DNA from: Rhodovulum kholense | GTDB lineage: Bacteria; Pseudomonadota; Alphaproteobacteria; Rhodobacterales; Rhodobacteraceae | Length of the DNA: 64,000 nucleotides | Reading direction: 5' to 3' | NCBI RefSeq assembly: GCF_003053725.1 | Contig: NZ_QAYC01000002.1 | Span: forward strand, 62,001-126,000 | Shown: positions 52,431-62,477 of the stretch, in pieces | Position numbering within the stretch: position 1 is the stretch's first letter | Layout of the letters: each line of letters starts with the position of its first letter | Notes under the pieces: generated by a model | The model's database searches: none | Seen by the model: only the letters and a program-made list of their open reading frames with translations | What the model was told of the DNA's origin: nothing | Position numbers and translations under genes: made by a program

Positions 52431-53111
52431 TCAGTTGGCCGCGACCGCGCCGGGCTGGCGATAGAACACGTGCTGCCCGATGGACGCGGTCCGCGCAAAG
52501 CGCCGCGCCCAGTTCGGATCGACGCTGCGATTGTGATAGTGGGTGGCGCCGCCGGTCAGCACCCGCGGGCTGCCATCCAGCATCAGCCGCGCGACCTTGC
52601 CAAGCCGGGCATACAGCCGCTGGTCGGACACATGTTCGGCGCGACCGTCGCAGGTATAGGAAAACTGACAGCGGTTGCGCTGACCGGTGCCCTGATTGAC
52701 CACGGCACAGACGCTGTCGGGGTAAAGCGGCGAGGCCACGCGGTTCAGGATCACCTCGGCCACGGCAAACTGCCCCTTGACCGTCTCACCCCGCGCCTCG
52801 AAGTAAAGCGCCTCGGTCAGGCATTTCCACGGCGCGGCGCCATGAGCCTGCGGCAGGGCGTCCAGCCATTTCGGATCGTAGCGCACCGCCTCCCGGGCCT
52901 TCGAGGGCGCGGCCAGCCGCTTGATCCGGCGCTGGCCGACCCGCTGAAGGCCGGCGCGCTCGGCACCCAGAAGCCGGGCGACATTGTCGCCCAGCACCGC
53001 CGTCGGATCGTTCGACTGCGAGCCGGTCATCTCGGCCAGGCCGGCGGACCCGGCCAATGTCAAAGCTGCCGCTGCCGCGATACCCGCGACCCGAACGCTT
53101 ACCCGACCCAT
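52431..53111 (-). CDS. SleB/CwlJ-type cell-wall hydrolase
   Basis: A 226-residue exported protein. The N-terminal hydrophobic signal (IAAAAALTLAGSAGLAEM) suggests Sec export. The C-terminal SleB/CwlJ hydrolase domain contains CLTEALYFEARGETVKGQFAV near residue 95 with the catalytic Glu, then AVVNQGTGQRNRCQFSYTCDG and GATHYHNRSVDPNWA. It probably cleaves peptidoglycan as a lytic glycosylase-type enzyme in the periplasm. Located 99 bases from folB and divergent from nothing; its leader has a hairpin and an inverted repeat. Confidence 0.88.
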   Translation of the reverse strand: MGRVSVRVAGIAAAAALTLAGSAGLAEMTGSQSNDPTAVLGDNVARLLGAERAGLQRVGQRRIKRLAAPSKAREAVRYDPKWLDALPQAHGAAPWKCLTEALYFEARGETVKGQFAVAEVILNRVASPLYPDSVCAVVNQGTGQRNRCQFSYTCDGRAEHVSDQRLYARLGKVARLMLDGSPRVLTGGATHYHNRSVDPNWARRFARTASIGQHVFYRQPGAVAAN

Positions 53112-53168
53112 TTGCCCCTCACCGCTGACCTACAGAACGCAGGGCCTCAGGCGGCCCTGGGGCGGCCG

Positions 53169-53189
53169 TTTAAGTCAAAATGGCTTAAA
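53169..53189 (-). promoter_or_regulatory. Inverted repeat in the sleB-type gene leader
   Basis: TTTAAG and CTTAAA arms separated by nine bases lie about 60 bases upstream of the hydrolase start, within the least GC-rich part of the gap. It could be an operator; the cognate regulator is unknown. A second GC-rich hairpin (around CAGGGCC/GGCCCTG) lies between it and the start codon. Confidence 0.3.
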
Positions 53190-53296
53190 TGTCTATCAGG
53201 GGGGCTATTTTGCAACCCAGAGAAGAGCGAACCTCGGCAGATACTTGCGCATGAGGCCTCGCGCGAAACCTGAAGAACGGCCCCTAACCCATTGAT

Positions 53297-55858
53297 TCAA
53301 TAACGCCCATGTTTTGGGCGGCGGGTGGCCCCCAGGGCCAGTTGCGCGGCGGCCAGCCGCGCGACCGGCACCCGGAACGGCGAGCACGAGACATAGTCGA
53401 AACCGGCCGTCCGGCAGAAGGCAATCGAATCTGCGTTGCCGCCATGTTCGCCGCAGATCGACAGCACGATCCCGGGCCGCGCCTTGCGGCCGCGCTCGGC
53501 GCCGATGCTCAGCAATTCCCCGACGCCCTCGGTGTCGAGCACGTGGAACGGGTCCTCGGCAAACACGCCCTGCTTGACATAGGACCCCATGAAGCGCCCG
53601 GCATCGTCGCGCGACAGACCGTAGGTCATCTGCGTCAGATCGTTGGTGCCGAAGCTGAGGAAGGCCGCATGCTGGGCGATGTCGCCCGCCCGAAGCGCCG
53701 CCCTTGGCGTCTCGACCATCACGCCCAAGCGAAAGGCGAAGTCCACGCCCCGCTCGGTGCGCACCGCAGCCGCCAGCGAGTCGATCCGGGTCTTGACCAG
53801 TTCGACCTCGCGCATCGCCGAAACCAGCGGGATCATGATCTCGGGCACGATCGGCTGGCCCTTGCGGCTGGCCTCGATCGTGGCCTCGAAGATGGCCCGG
53901 GCCTGCATGTCGTAGATCTCGGGCACGGCGATCCCGAGCCGGACCCCCCGCATCCCCAGCATCGGGTTGAATTCGGACAAGGCCTGCACCCGGCGGGTCA
54001 CGTCGGAAAGCGGCAGGTCCAGCGCATCGGCCAGCTCGCGGATGCCCTCGCGCGACTGCGGCAGGAACTCGTGCAGCGGCGGGTCGAACAGCCGGATGCA
54101 GACCGGAAGCCCCTGCATGATCTCGAAAAGCCGGATGAAGTCGCTGCGCTGCATTGGCAGCAGGCGTTCCAGCACGGTGCCGCGATCCTCGGGGCCGGCG
54201 GCAAAGATCATCTCATGCATGACCGTCAGCCGGTCATGTTCGAAAAACATATGTTCGGTGCGGCAAAGCCCGATCCCGTCCGCGCCGAACCGGCGCGCGG
54301 TCTCGGCATCGGCGGGGGTGTCGGCATTGGCGCGGACGCCGATATCGCAAGCCGCCTCGGCCCAGCCCATCAGCGCATGGAACGCGTCGTCAAGCGCGGG
54401 CGGCAGCATCTTGGCCTCGCCCAGCAAAGCCTGTCCGTTGGTGCCGTCGAGGGTGACGATATCGCCCTCATGCAGTTTCCGTCCGTCCGAGGTGATCAGC
54501 ACACCGTCACGGCGGTTCAGCCGCATATCCGACACGCCAACGACGCAGGGCACACCCAGCCCGCGCGCGATAACGGCCGCGTGGCTGGTCATGCCGCCCC
54601 GTTCGGTCATCACGCCCGCCGCCACATGCATGCCGCGAATGTCCTCGGGCGTGGTCTCGCGCCGCACCAGGATGCAGGCCTCGCCCCGCGCCGCGCTGGC
54701 CTGCGCGGCGGCCGAGCCAAAGACGAGCCGCCCCACCGCCGCGCCCGGGCTCGCGGCAATACCCTGCGCGATCACATGCCGCCGCCCGGTCGGATCGACC
54801 TGACTGTGCAGCAATTCGCTGACCGCGCGCGGCTCGATCCGGGCCAGCGCCTCTTCACGGGCGATGATCCCCTCATCGGCCAGCATCACCGCGATCCGCA
54901 CCGCGCTCCGGGCGCTGCGCTGCACCCGCACCGCGTCCAGAACCCAAAGCCGCCCGGCCTCGATGGTGAATTCGATCTGCATCTCTTCGCGCAGGTTGAT
55001 CCGGCAAGTCTCGCCGAACCGTTTGAGCCGGGCGAAAAGGTCGGGGCAGCGATCCTCCAGCGCCGGACCGCGCGGGTCCCGGGTCAGAAACAGCGCCTGT
55101 TTCTGGCGGCTGACCGCGTCGCGACCCTGGCTTTGCCCCAGATACCGCCCGGTGATGCGCCGTTGCCCGGTGGTGCCGTCGACGAACTGGATCACCCCCG
55201 ACCCGCTTTCCTCGGGCCCGAGCCCCAGCGCCATCTGCTGCACCACAAGCCCCAGCCCGGCCTCGGCCGGCGCCCCCTTGGCCTGCCGCAAAAGCCGCGC
55301 CGTCGTGCCCTCCCAGGCCCGCGCCATCGACCGCAACACCTCCAGCAACTGCCGCGCCGGATCTTGCGGAAACGGCTCTTCGGCCTCTTCGGCATAGGCG
55401 GCAAGTGCCGCGCGTACGGTTTCGGCGGAACTGCCCTCGGCTTCGAAAAGATCGGGGTCGAGCCGCGCGACATGGACCGCATAGGCCTGGATGAAGCGCA
55501 GATACAATGCGTTGGCGGCGGCCTCGCCATGGGTGTCGCACAGCGCCCGGTGGCGGGCGTCGTTCATGCCGATATTGAGGATCGAGGCCGGGCCGCCCCA
55601 GTCGGGGTCCTGCGAACTAGGCCTGACGGACACCAGGGGCGCGGCGCCAAAGACCGCCAGAAGGGCCTCGGTATCGGGCATCTGGCCCAGCGCGATGCGG
55701 TGCACGGCCTCGAAGGACAGCGCGACGGTATGCGGCACCGGCAGGTCGATGCGGATCAGGCGCTGCAGGCACTTGGCCCGCCCGCCATGACGGTCCGCGG
55801 TAATGGCCGCGTCCGGCGTTATCTCGGTAAAGTCAACGATATCCGTGAGTTTCCGCAC
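53297..55858 (-). CDS. ppdK: Pyruvate phosphate dikinase-like enzyme
   Basis: PPDK interconverts pyruvate and phosphoenolpyruvate with ATP and phosphate. The 853-residue protein has the phospho-His domain TERGGMTSHAAVIARGLG near residue 422. The C-terminal PEP barrel has GLCRTEHMFFEHDR near residue 528, NPMLGMRGVRLGI near residue 640, SFGTNDLTQMTYGLSRDD near residue 745 and the catalytic-Cys SICGEHGG near residue 805. The N-terminal ATP-grasp region is diverged: the usual K-containing GGKG is GGRA, and the Met-Pro-Gly-Met segment is absent beside ILNIGMND. It lies downstream of glyQ-glyS. Confidence 0.88.
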   Translation of the reverse strand: MRKLTDIVDFTEITPDAAITADRHGGRAKCLQRLIRIDLPVPHTVALSFEAVHRIALGQMPDTEALLAVFGAAPLVSVRPSSQDPDWGGPASILNIGMNDARHRALCDTHGEAAANALYLRFIQAYAVHVARLDPDLFEAEGSSAETVRAALAAYAEEAEEPFPQDPARQLLEVLRSMARAWEGTTARLLRQAKGAPAEAGLGLVVQQMALGLGPEESGSGVIQFVDGTTGQRRITGRYLGQSQGRDAVSRQKQALFLTRDPRGPALEDRCPDLFARLKRFGETCRINLREEMQIEFTIEAGRLWVLDAVRVQRSARSAVRIAVMLADEGIIAREEALARIEPRAVSELLHSQVDPTGRRHVIAQGIAASPGAAVGRLVFGSAAAQASAARGEACILVRRETTPEDIRGMHVAAGVMTERGGMTSHAAVIARGLGVPCVVGVSDMRLNRRDGVLITSDGRKLHEGDIVTLDGTNGQALLGEAKMLPPALDDAFHALMGWAEAACDIGVRANADTPADAETARRFGADGIGLCRTEHMFFEHDRLTVMHEMIFAAGPEDRGTVLERLLPMQRSDFIRLFEIMQGLPVCIRLFDPPLHEFLPQSREGIRELADALDLPLSDVTRRVQALSEFNPMLGMRGVRLGIAVPEIYDMQARAIFEATIEASRKGQPIVPEIMIPLVSAMREVELVKTRIDSLAAAVRTERGVDFAFRLGVMVETPRAALRAGDIAQHAAFLSFGTNDLTQMTYGLSRDDAGRFMGSYVKQGVFAEDPFHVLDTEGVGELLSIGAERGRKARPGIVLSICGEHGGNADSIAFCRTAGFDYVSCSPFRVPVARLAAAQLALGATRRPKHGRY

Positions 55859-55932
55859 CGCAGCATCCTTCGCCCCTGCTGCAGCATACGCCGATGGCGG
55901 AATCTGACAAGCAAAGCGTCACGCTGCGGCCT

Positions 55933-58008
55933 TCAGCCGTCGATCCGGGTCAGGTCGGCCACGCGGCCGCAGGTCGTGCGGATGCGGTGCAGAAGGTTCA
56001 GCCGGTTGCGGCGGATGATCTCGTTGTCGGAATTGACCTGCACCGCCTCGAAGAAGGCGTCGATCGGCGCGCGCAGGGCAGCCATGGCGGCCATCGCCGC
56101 CGCGAAATCCTCGGCCTCCATCGCCGGGCCGATGGCAGCCTCGGCCACGTCGAGCGCGTCGAACAGCGCGTCCTCGGCCGGGTCGTCGGCGAATTTCCGG
56201 TCGGCCCCGAACGAGTATTCGACCCCGTCCTTTTCCTCGGCCTGGGTCAGGATGTTGTTGGCGCGCTTGAAGCCCTGCACCAGGTTTTCGCCATCCTCGG
56301 TGCCCAGCACCGCCTGCAGCGCCCCGGCCCGCTTGACCAGCAAGGTCAGGTCGTCATTGCCGGGCATCGCCAGACAGGCGTCGATCACGTCATGGCGGAT
56401 GCCCTGATCGCGCAGATGGACCTTGAGCCGGTCGTGGAGGAAGGACAGCAGATCGGCCGCCGTGCCCTTACCCGTCTCTGTCAGGCGAGAAAGAGCCCAG
56501 GCCGACACCTCGGTCAGCGGCATGCGGATCGTGCCGGTCAACACCAACCGGATCACACCCAGCGCCGCACGACGCAACGCAAAGGGGTCCTTGGACCCGG
56601 TGGGCTTCTCGTCGATGGCCCAGAAGCCGGTCAGCGTGTCCATCTTGTCGGCCAGAGCCACGGCGACCGATACCGGCGCGGTCGGGACCTCGTCGGACGG
56701 CCCGAGGGGCTTGTAATGCAGCGCACAGGCCTCGGCGACCTCGGCGGGCAGGCCCGCGGCCTCGGCATAATAGCGGCCCATCAGGCCCTGAAGCTCGGGG
56801 AATTCATAGACCATCTGCGAGGCCAGATCGAGCTTGGCGACCTTGGCCGCCTGTTCCGCCAGATCGGGATCGGCGCCGACCAAGGGCGCGATCTCGCGGG
56901 CCAGCGCCGCGATGCGACCGATCCGGTCGGCCTGAGAGCCTAGCGCGCTCTGGAAGGTCACATGGGTCAGGGCCTGGCGCCACTCCTCCATGCCCGCCTT
57001 GGCAACGGCAAGGTCGTTGCCCCAGAAGAAGGCCGCATCCGACAGGCGCGCGGACAGCACTTTTCCGTTGCCCTTGAGGATGGTTTCGCCGTTATCGGCC
57101 GTTTCCCGGTTCGCGACCGTCACAAATCGAACAATCCGCCCAGTCTTCGGGTCCTTGACCGAGAAGAACTTCTGATGCTCCTTCATAGAGGTCTGAAGCA
57201 CCTCGGGCGGCAGGTCCAGGAAGGCCTCGCCGATGGCGCCCATCAGCACCACGGGCCATTCCACCAGCCCCGCGACCTCGGTCAGCAGGCCCTTGTCCTC
57301 GACCACCTCAAGACCTTGCGCAAAGGCCGCGTTGGTCGCGTCATGCCAGATCTGTTCGGCGCGTTCGTCCTGATCGAGCATGACATTCGCGCGCTTGAGC
57401 TTGACCGCGTAATCCTCGAAGCCCGTCACCCGGACGGGCTCGGGCGCCATGAAGCGGTGGCCGCGGGTCATGTCGCCCGCACGAATGCCGTCGATCTCCA
57501 GCGGGACGACCTCGGCCCCGGCCTCGGTCGTCAGCAGGCAAAGGATCGACTGCAGCGGCCGCACCCAGCGCAGGCTGCCCGTGCCCCAGCGCATGGATTT
57601 GGGCCAGGGGAAGTTGCGGATCGTCGCCTCCAGCACCTCGGCCACGATCTCGGCGGCGTCGCGACCGGGCTTTTCGATCACCGCGATCCAGACCTGACCC
57701 TTCTTGTCGTCGCGGGCCTGAAGCTGGTCCTTCGTCAGCCCGGTCGAGCGCAGGAAGCCGTCCAGCGCCTTTTCCGGCGCATCGACGCGGGGCCCCTTGC
57801 GCTCTTCCTTCAGATCGGGGCTGCGGGCCGAAAGCCCCTCGATGGCCAGCACCAGACGGCGCGGCGTCGACCATGCGCGGGCATGGGCATAGCTCAGCCC
57901 CGCCTCGACCAGCCCGTCGGTCACCCGCTGGCGCAGCGCCTCGCGCGCCCCGGCCTGCATCCGCGCCGGAATTTCCTCGGAGAAAAGTTCGATCAGAAGG
58001 TCGGGCAT
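55933..58008 (-). CDS. glyS: Glycyl-tRNA synthetase beta subunit
   Basis: The 691-residue beta subunit of the tetrameric bacterial glycyl-tRNA synthetase; binds tRNA-Gly. It begins MPDLLIELFSEEIPARMQ, the invariant family start, and contains RGHRFMAPEPV and KEHQKFFSVKD. The C-terminal helical anticodon-binding part ends with NRLNLLHRIRTTC. It is nine bases downstream of glyQ and translated with it. Confidence 0.96.
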   Translation of the reverse strand: MPDLLIELFSEEIPARMQAGAREALRQRVTDGLVEAGLSYAHARAWSTPRRLVLAIEGLSARSPDLKEERKGPRVDAPEKALDGFLRSTGLTKDQLQARDDKKGQVWIAVIEKPGRDAAEIVAEVLEATIRNFPWPKSMRWGTGSLRWVRPLQSILCLLTTEAGAEVVPLEIDGIRAGDMTRGHRFMAPEPVRVTGFEDYAVKLKRANVMLDQDERAEQIWHDATNAAFAQGLEVVEDKGLLTEVAGLVEWPVVLMGAIGEAFLDLPPEVLQTSMKEHQKFFSVKDPKTGRIVRFVTVANRETADNGETILKGNGKVLSARLSDAAFFWGNDLAVAKAGMEEWRQALTHVTFQSALGSQADRIGRIAALAREIAPLVGADPDLAEQAAKVAKLDLASQMVYEFPELQGLMGRYYAEAAGLPAEVAEACALHYKPLGPSDEVPTAPVSVAVALADKMDTLTGFWAIDEKPTGSKDPFALRRAALGVIRLVLTGTIRMPLTEVSAWALSRLTETGKGTAADLLSFLHDRLKVHLRDQGIRHDVIDACLAMPGNDDLTLLVKRAGALQAVLGTEDGENLVQGFKRANNILTQAEEKDGVEYSFGADRKFADDPAEDALFDALDVAEAAIGPAMEAEDFAAAMAAMAALRAPIDAFFEAVQVNSDNEIIRRNRLNLLHRIRTTCGRVADLTRIDG

Positions 58009-58017
58009 GGGGCGTCT

Positions 58018-58962
58018 CTAGTTCGCGGCTGCGGGCGCATCGCCCGTCCAGCCGCCGGCTTTCGTTTCGACGAAGGCGTCGGCGCAACGCTTGGCCAGCG
58101 CGCGCACCCGCCCGATATAGGCCTGGCGCTCGGTGACCGAAATCACGCCGCGCGCGTCCAGCAGGTTGAAGAAATGGCTGGCCTTGATGCACTGGTCATA
58201 GGCCGGGTGCACCATGATGATGCGCTTGCCGCTGCGCGGGTCCTCGGTCGGCTGGTCGAGGATGCGGGCGCATTCGGCCTCGGCCGCCTCGAAGAAGTGC
58301 AGAAGCTTGTCGGTATCGGCCACGTCGAAGTTCCAGCGGCTGTATTCTTCCTCGGTCTGCCGGAAGACATCGCCATATTTCAGCGCGATCGGCGCATCGG
58401 GGTCGTTGAAGGGCATGTCCATCACATGGTCGATGCCCAGCACATACATCGCCAGACGCTCCAGCCCGTAGGTCAGCTCGCCCGAGACCGGATGGCAGTC
58501 ATGGCCGCCGACCTGCTGGAAATAGGTGAACTGGCTGACTTCCATGCCATCGCACCAGACTTCCCAGCCCAGACCCCAGGCGCCCAGCGTCGGGCTTTCC
58601 CAGTCGTCCTCGACGAAGCGGATGTCGTGATAGTCGAAATCGATGCCGATGGCGGCCAGCGAGCCGAGGTACAGCTCCTGAAGGTCCGGCGGGCTGGGTT
58701 TGATCAGCACCTGATACTGGTAATAATGCTGCATCCGGTTGGGGTTCTCGCCATAACGCCCGTCGGTCGGCCGCCGTGAGGGCTGGACATAGGCCGCGGC
58801 CCATGGCCGGGTTCCGAGCGAGCGCAGCGTGGTCGCCGGATGGAAGGTACCCGCGCCCACTTCCATGTCGTAGGGCTGCAGGATCGCACAGCCCTTGGAC
58901 GCCCAGTAGGTCTGGAGCCTGAGGATGATCTCCTGGAAACTGCGCGGTTTGCCGTCGCTCAT
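58018..58962 (-). CDS. glyQ: Glycyl-tRNA synthetase alpha subunit
   Basis: The catalytic alpha subunit (class II core), 314 residues, which forms glycyl-adenylate. Highly conserved stretches include [19 protein letters not shown] near residue 8, the motif-2 region [19 protein letters not shown] near residue 58 and [16 protein letters not shown] near residue 77. A long C-terminal [20 protein letters not shown] segment follows. It starts the glyQ-glyS unit. Confidence 0.97.
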   Translation of the reverse strand: MSDGKPRSFQEIILRLQTYWASKGCAILQPYDMEVGAGTFHPATTLRSLGTRPWAAAYVQPSRRPTDGRYGENPNRMQHYYQYQVLIKPSPPDLQELYLGSLAAIGIDFDYHDIRFVEDDWESPTLGAWGLGWEVWCDGMEVSQFTYFQQVGGHDCHPVSGELTYGLERLAMYVLGIDHVMDMPFNDPDAPIALKYGDVFRQTEEEYSRWNFDVADTDKLLHFFEAAEAECARILDQPTEDPRSGKRIIMVHPAYDQCIKASHFFNLLDARGVISVTERQAYIGRVRALAKRCADAFVETKAGGWTGDAPAAAN

Positions 58963-59114
58963 GGCGCCCTAAATCCCCTGTGCCGGTGGATGACTGCGCC
59001 TCAATAGGCAAGCGATGCAACAGGGTCAATCAACCCGACAAGAAAGGGGCTTGTTAGACGTGCATTAAATCCGCTTCCTGCTAGGGTCGCGACAGATTCG
59101 CCGCAGGGGCGAAC

Positions 59115-60929
59115 GTGAGATACACGACAAGGTTTACTGGACTGATGAGAATTTTCGCAACGATCGCCTTCGTGCTGCTGGCGGCGCTGCCCGCGGCCGC
59201 GCAGGATCGCGCCTGGGTGCAGGTCGAGGCCCATCCGACGCTGCGCGAAGCCGAAGAGCGCGCCCGGGCCTATGCGGCCATCCTGCCCGATGTCGGGGCC
59301 TACCGTCTGAATTCGGGCTGGTACACCATTGCCGTGGGCCCCTTCCCCTCTGCCGAGGCCGAACTGGCCCGCTTCAAGGCCGGAGGGCTGGTTCCGGCCG
59401 ACACCTTCATCGCCGACGGCACCAATTACGAACGGCGCGTCTGGCCGGTCGGTGCCGAAGCGGGCACGCCCTCGACCGAAGCCCCGGTGACTGCCCCCCC
59501 GGCAACCGACGCGGCGGCTGCCCCTGCGCCCGCCGCTGATCCGGCCCCCGAGATGGCCGCCGCAGCCGAGCCGGAGCCGGTGGCGGTGCCCGAGCTTCCC
59601 GACGAGACCCCGTATGAGGCCCGCCAGTCCGAGGCGCGGCTCGACACCCAGGGCCGGATGGAGATTCAGACCGCGCTGAAATGGGAAGGGTTCTACACCT
59701 CGACCATCGATGCGGCCTTCGGCCCGGGCACGCGCAACGCCATGGCCAGCTGGCAAGCGGCCAAGGGTTATGAGGCGACCGGCGTTCTGACATCGCGCCA
59801 GCGGGCCGAACTGGTCGGCGGCTATCAGGCGCAGATCGCACGTCTGGGGATGACCCCGGTCGACGAGCCCGAAGCCGGCATTCGCATCGAGATGCCCATG
59901 GGCCTGGTGCAGTTCGACCGCTACGAGCCGCCCTTCGTGCATTACGCAAGCCGCGGCGACAGCGGGGTCAAGGCGCTTCTGATCAGCGAGCGCGGCGATC
60001 AGTCGACGCTGTACGGGCTTTACGACATCATGCAGACGCTGGAGATCGTGCCGCTGGAAGGGGCGCGCGAACGCAATTCGCAAAGCTTCACCCTGACCGG
60101 GCGCAACGACCGGCTGGAATCCTACAGCTATGCGGTGCTGACCGGCGGGATGATCAAGGGCTTCTCGCTGATCTGGACCCCGACCGAAGATTCCCGCCTG
60201 ATGCAACGCGCGGTCGCGATGATGAAGGACAGCCTCGAATCCGTGCCGAACGTCGCGCTCGATGAGACGCTGGGCGAAGCCACGCCCGAGCAGCGCGCCG
60301 ACATGCTGTCGGGGCTCGACGTGCGCAAGCCCGATGCGACCCATTCGGGGTTCTTCGTCGATCCCAAGGGCACGGTCCTGACCACGACCAACGGGCTCGA
60401 TGCCTGCCGCCGGATCACCATCGGCCCGGAACTGGAGATGCGGCTGACGGCGACCGACCCGGCCCAGGGACTGGCCTTGCTGACGCCGACGCGGACGCTG
60501 GCCCCCATCGGCTTTGCCGAATTCGCGCCGGGCGTGCCGCGGCTGCGGTCGGACGTGGCGGTTGCGGGCTTTTCCTATGGCGAGGTGCTGGATCTGCCGG
60601 TGCTGACCTTCGGCGTCCTGGCCGATCTCAAGGGCCTTGGCGGCGAAGAGGCGGTCGACCGGCTGGAACTCGACGCGCTGCCCGGCGACACCGGCGGCCC
60701 CATCCTCGACGCGTCGGGGGCGGTTCTCGGGGTGCTTCTGGCCCCGGCCGAGGGCGCGCGCCAGCTGCCCGACTCGGTGCGCTACGCGGCCGATGCGGCG
60801 GCGGTGGGCGCGTTCCTGTCGGCCAACGGCGTCGACCCGCGCGCCGCGGCCGGCACCGGCGCGTTGCCGCCCGCGGTGCTGTCGCGCCGCGCGGCCGACA
60901 TGACCGTTCCGGTGTCCTGCTGGAACTGA
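59115..60929 (+). CDS. SPOR/peptidoglycan-binding protein with inactive protease-like domain
   Basis: About 604 residues from the GTG at 59115, which has an AGGGGC site; an ATG at 59145 would also give a good signal peptide (MRIFATIAFVLLAALPAAAQ). In order: signal, SPOR-like repeat (WVQVEAHPTLREAEERA, then WYTIAVGPFPSAEAELARF), Ala/Pro linker, PG-binding-1 domain (RMEIQTALKWEGFYTSTIDAAFGPGT without the gap), a beta-rich region and a trypsin-like fold. The protease triad seems lost: His position is Asn in TTTNGLDAC, the Asp site reads ATDPAQGLALL and GDSGG is GDTGG. Likely a periplasmic, cell-wall-associated binding protein. Confidence 0.82.
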   Translation: MRYTTRFTGLMRIFATIAFVLLAALPAAAQDRAWVQVEAHPTLREAEERARAYAAILPDVGAYRLNSGWYTIAVGPFPSAEAELARFKAGGLVPADTFIADGTNYERRVWPVGAEAGTPSTEAPVTAPPATDAAAAPAPAADPAPEMAAAAEPEPVAVPELPDETPYEARQSEARLDTQGRMEIQTALKWEGFYTSTIDAAFGPGTRNAMASWQAAKGYEATGVLTSRQRAELVGGYQAQIARLGMTPVDEPEAGIRIEMPMGLVQFDRYEPPFVHYASRGDSGVKALLISERGDQSTLYGLYDIMQTLEIVPLEGARERNSQSFTLTGRNDRLESYSYAVLTGGMIKGFSLIWTPTEDSRLMQRAVAMMKDSLESVPNVALDETLGEATPEQRADMLSGLDVRKPDATHSGFFVDPKGTVLTTTNGLDACRRITIGPELEMRLTATDPAQGLALLTPTRTLAPIGFAEFAPGVPRLRSDVAVAGFSYGEVLDLPVLTFGVLADLKGLGGEEAVDRLELDALPGDTGGPILDASGAVLGVLLAPAEGARQLPDSVRYAADAAAVGAFLSANGVDPRAAAGTGALPPAVLSRRAADMTVPVSCWN

Positions 60930-60986
60930 TGTGTTGCCCCGGGGCGCTGGCTTTGGTCGGCGCTCCGGACCTTCCGACAGCGCCGC

Positions 60987-62435
60987 TCAGGCCCGCCAGA
61001 ACTGCACGGTGAAGATCGCGAAGACCACCAGCAGTTCCAGCCGCCCAACGAACATCGCCATCGACAGGATCCATTTGGCGATGTCGTTCAGCCCCGCGAA
61101 ATTGCCCGACGGTCCGATCTGGTCGCCCAGCCCCGGCCCGATATTGCCCAGCGTCGTGGCCGCGCCCGACAGCGCCGTGGTCGCGTCGAGCCCGGTGGCG
61201 CCCAGCAGGACCGACACGATTCCCAGCGCCACCACGAAATAGACGAAGAAGGACATCACCGAGGACAGAACGTCTTCGTCGACCCGCCGCCCGTCATAGC
61301 GCGGCTGGAAGATCCCGTGTGGCGCGTAGATCGACTTGATCTGCACCCGGATCGCCGAGAACAGCAACTGATAGCGGAAGATCTTGATCGAACAGGCGGT
61401 CGAGCCCGCGCAGCCGCCGATCAGCCCGATGAAGAAGAACAGGATCACCGGCAGCGCCCCCCAGAGCTGGTAGTCGGTGCTGGCGAACCCGGTGCCCGAG
61501 ATGATCGAGGTGACGTTGAACACCCCCTCGCGGAAGGCGTGTTCGTAATGGTCGCCATTGGCGAAGACCCGGAACGCGGCGATGATCAGCACGAAGGCCG
61601 CGATCACCGAGAGATAGGTCCAGATCTGGCTGTCGCGCAGGATCGGCTGCGCCTGCCCGGCCAGTAGCTGCACGTAACGCACGAAGGGCAGGCTCGCCAG
61701 CACCATGAAGACCGAGGCGACGTATTCGGGCACCCCCTGATACAGCCCGAACGACGCGTCATGGGTCGAGAACCCGCCGGTCGACACGGTGGTCAGCGCA
61801 TGGTTCAACGCGTCGTAAAGCGGCATGCCCACGGCGGTGAAACAAAGCATGCAGGCGATTGTCAGGAAGAGGTAGATCCCCGAGATCTGCGCCGCGATCT
61901 CGACCGCGCGCGGCAGCACCTTGCCCCCTGTCTCGAACGCCTCGGACCGAAAGATCTGCATGCCGCCGACCTTGAGTTCGGGCAGGAACACCATGGCGAC
62001 CACGATGATCCCGATTCCCCCGAACCATTGCAGCATCGAGCGCCACATCAGCGTGCCCCGGGGCAGCGCGTCGAGCCCGGTGAAAACGGTGGCCCCGGTG
62101 GTGGTCAGCCCCGACATCGCCTCGAAGAAGGCATCGACCGGACGGGCTTCGGGCAGGCCGAGAACGAAGGGAAGGCCCGCGAAGACCGGCAGCGCCAGCC
62201 ACACCGCCGATGTCAGCAGGAAGGTCTGCCGGGTCGACAGACCGCCATCCGACCCGCTGGCGCAGGCCAGCGCCACCATCCCTCCGGTCAGGCCGGTCAC
62301 CAGCGCCGATTGCAAAAAGGCGGACCAGTTGGGGTTACCATCCCAGAGATCGAACCCCATCGGGATCAGCATCGTGGCACCGAGCACGGCCACGAGCAGA
62401 CCGATCACATATCCGACAGGGCGCAAGTCCAGCAT
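60987..62435 (-). CDS. trkH: TrkH-type potassium uptake permease
   Basis: The membrane subunit of the Trk K+ importer, 482 residues. Four selectivity-filter loops are visible: LTTTGATVFTG near residue 108, VSTGGFSTHD near residue 220, ISGTGFASTDY near residue 316 and LGNIGPGLG near residue 435. About ten helices surround them. I chose ATG 62433-62435 (MLDLRP). Its cytosolic NAD-binding partner TrkA is not in the window. It lies 42 bases downstream of folE2. Confidence 0.94.
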   Translation of the reverse strand: MLDLRPVGYVIGLLVAVLGATMLIPMGFDLWDGNPNWSAFLQSALVTGLTGGMVALACASGSDGGLSTRQTFLLTSAVWLALPVFAGLPFVLGLPEARPVDAFFEAMSGLTTTGATVFTGLDALPRGTLMWRSMLQWFGGIGIIVVAMVFLPELKVGGMQIFRSEAFETGGKVLPRAVEIAAQISGIYLFLTIACMLCFTAVGMPLYDALNHALTTVSTGGFSTHDASFGLYQGVPEYVASVFMVLASLPFVRYVQLLAGQAQPILRDSQIWTYLSVIAAFVLIIAAFRVFANGDHYEHAFREGVFNVTSIISGTGFASTDYQLWGALPVILFFFIGLIGGCAGSTACSIKIFRYQLLFSAIRVQIKSIYAPHGIFQPRYDGRRVDEDVLSSVMSFFVYFVVALGIVSVLLGATGLDATTALSGAATTLGNIGPGLGDQIGPSGNFAGLNDIAKWILSMAMFVGRLELLVVFAIFTVQFWRA

Positions 62436-62477
62436 GAGCGCAGGCTTGGCGGCGCGGCCCCGGCCTGTCAAGCGCGC

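Noticed and set aside
53309..56407. A 1032-codon open frame on the plus strand opposite ppdK and glyS
   Set aside because: Arg/His/Gly-rich shadow across two well-supported minus-strand genes.
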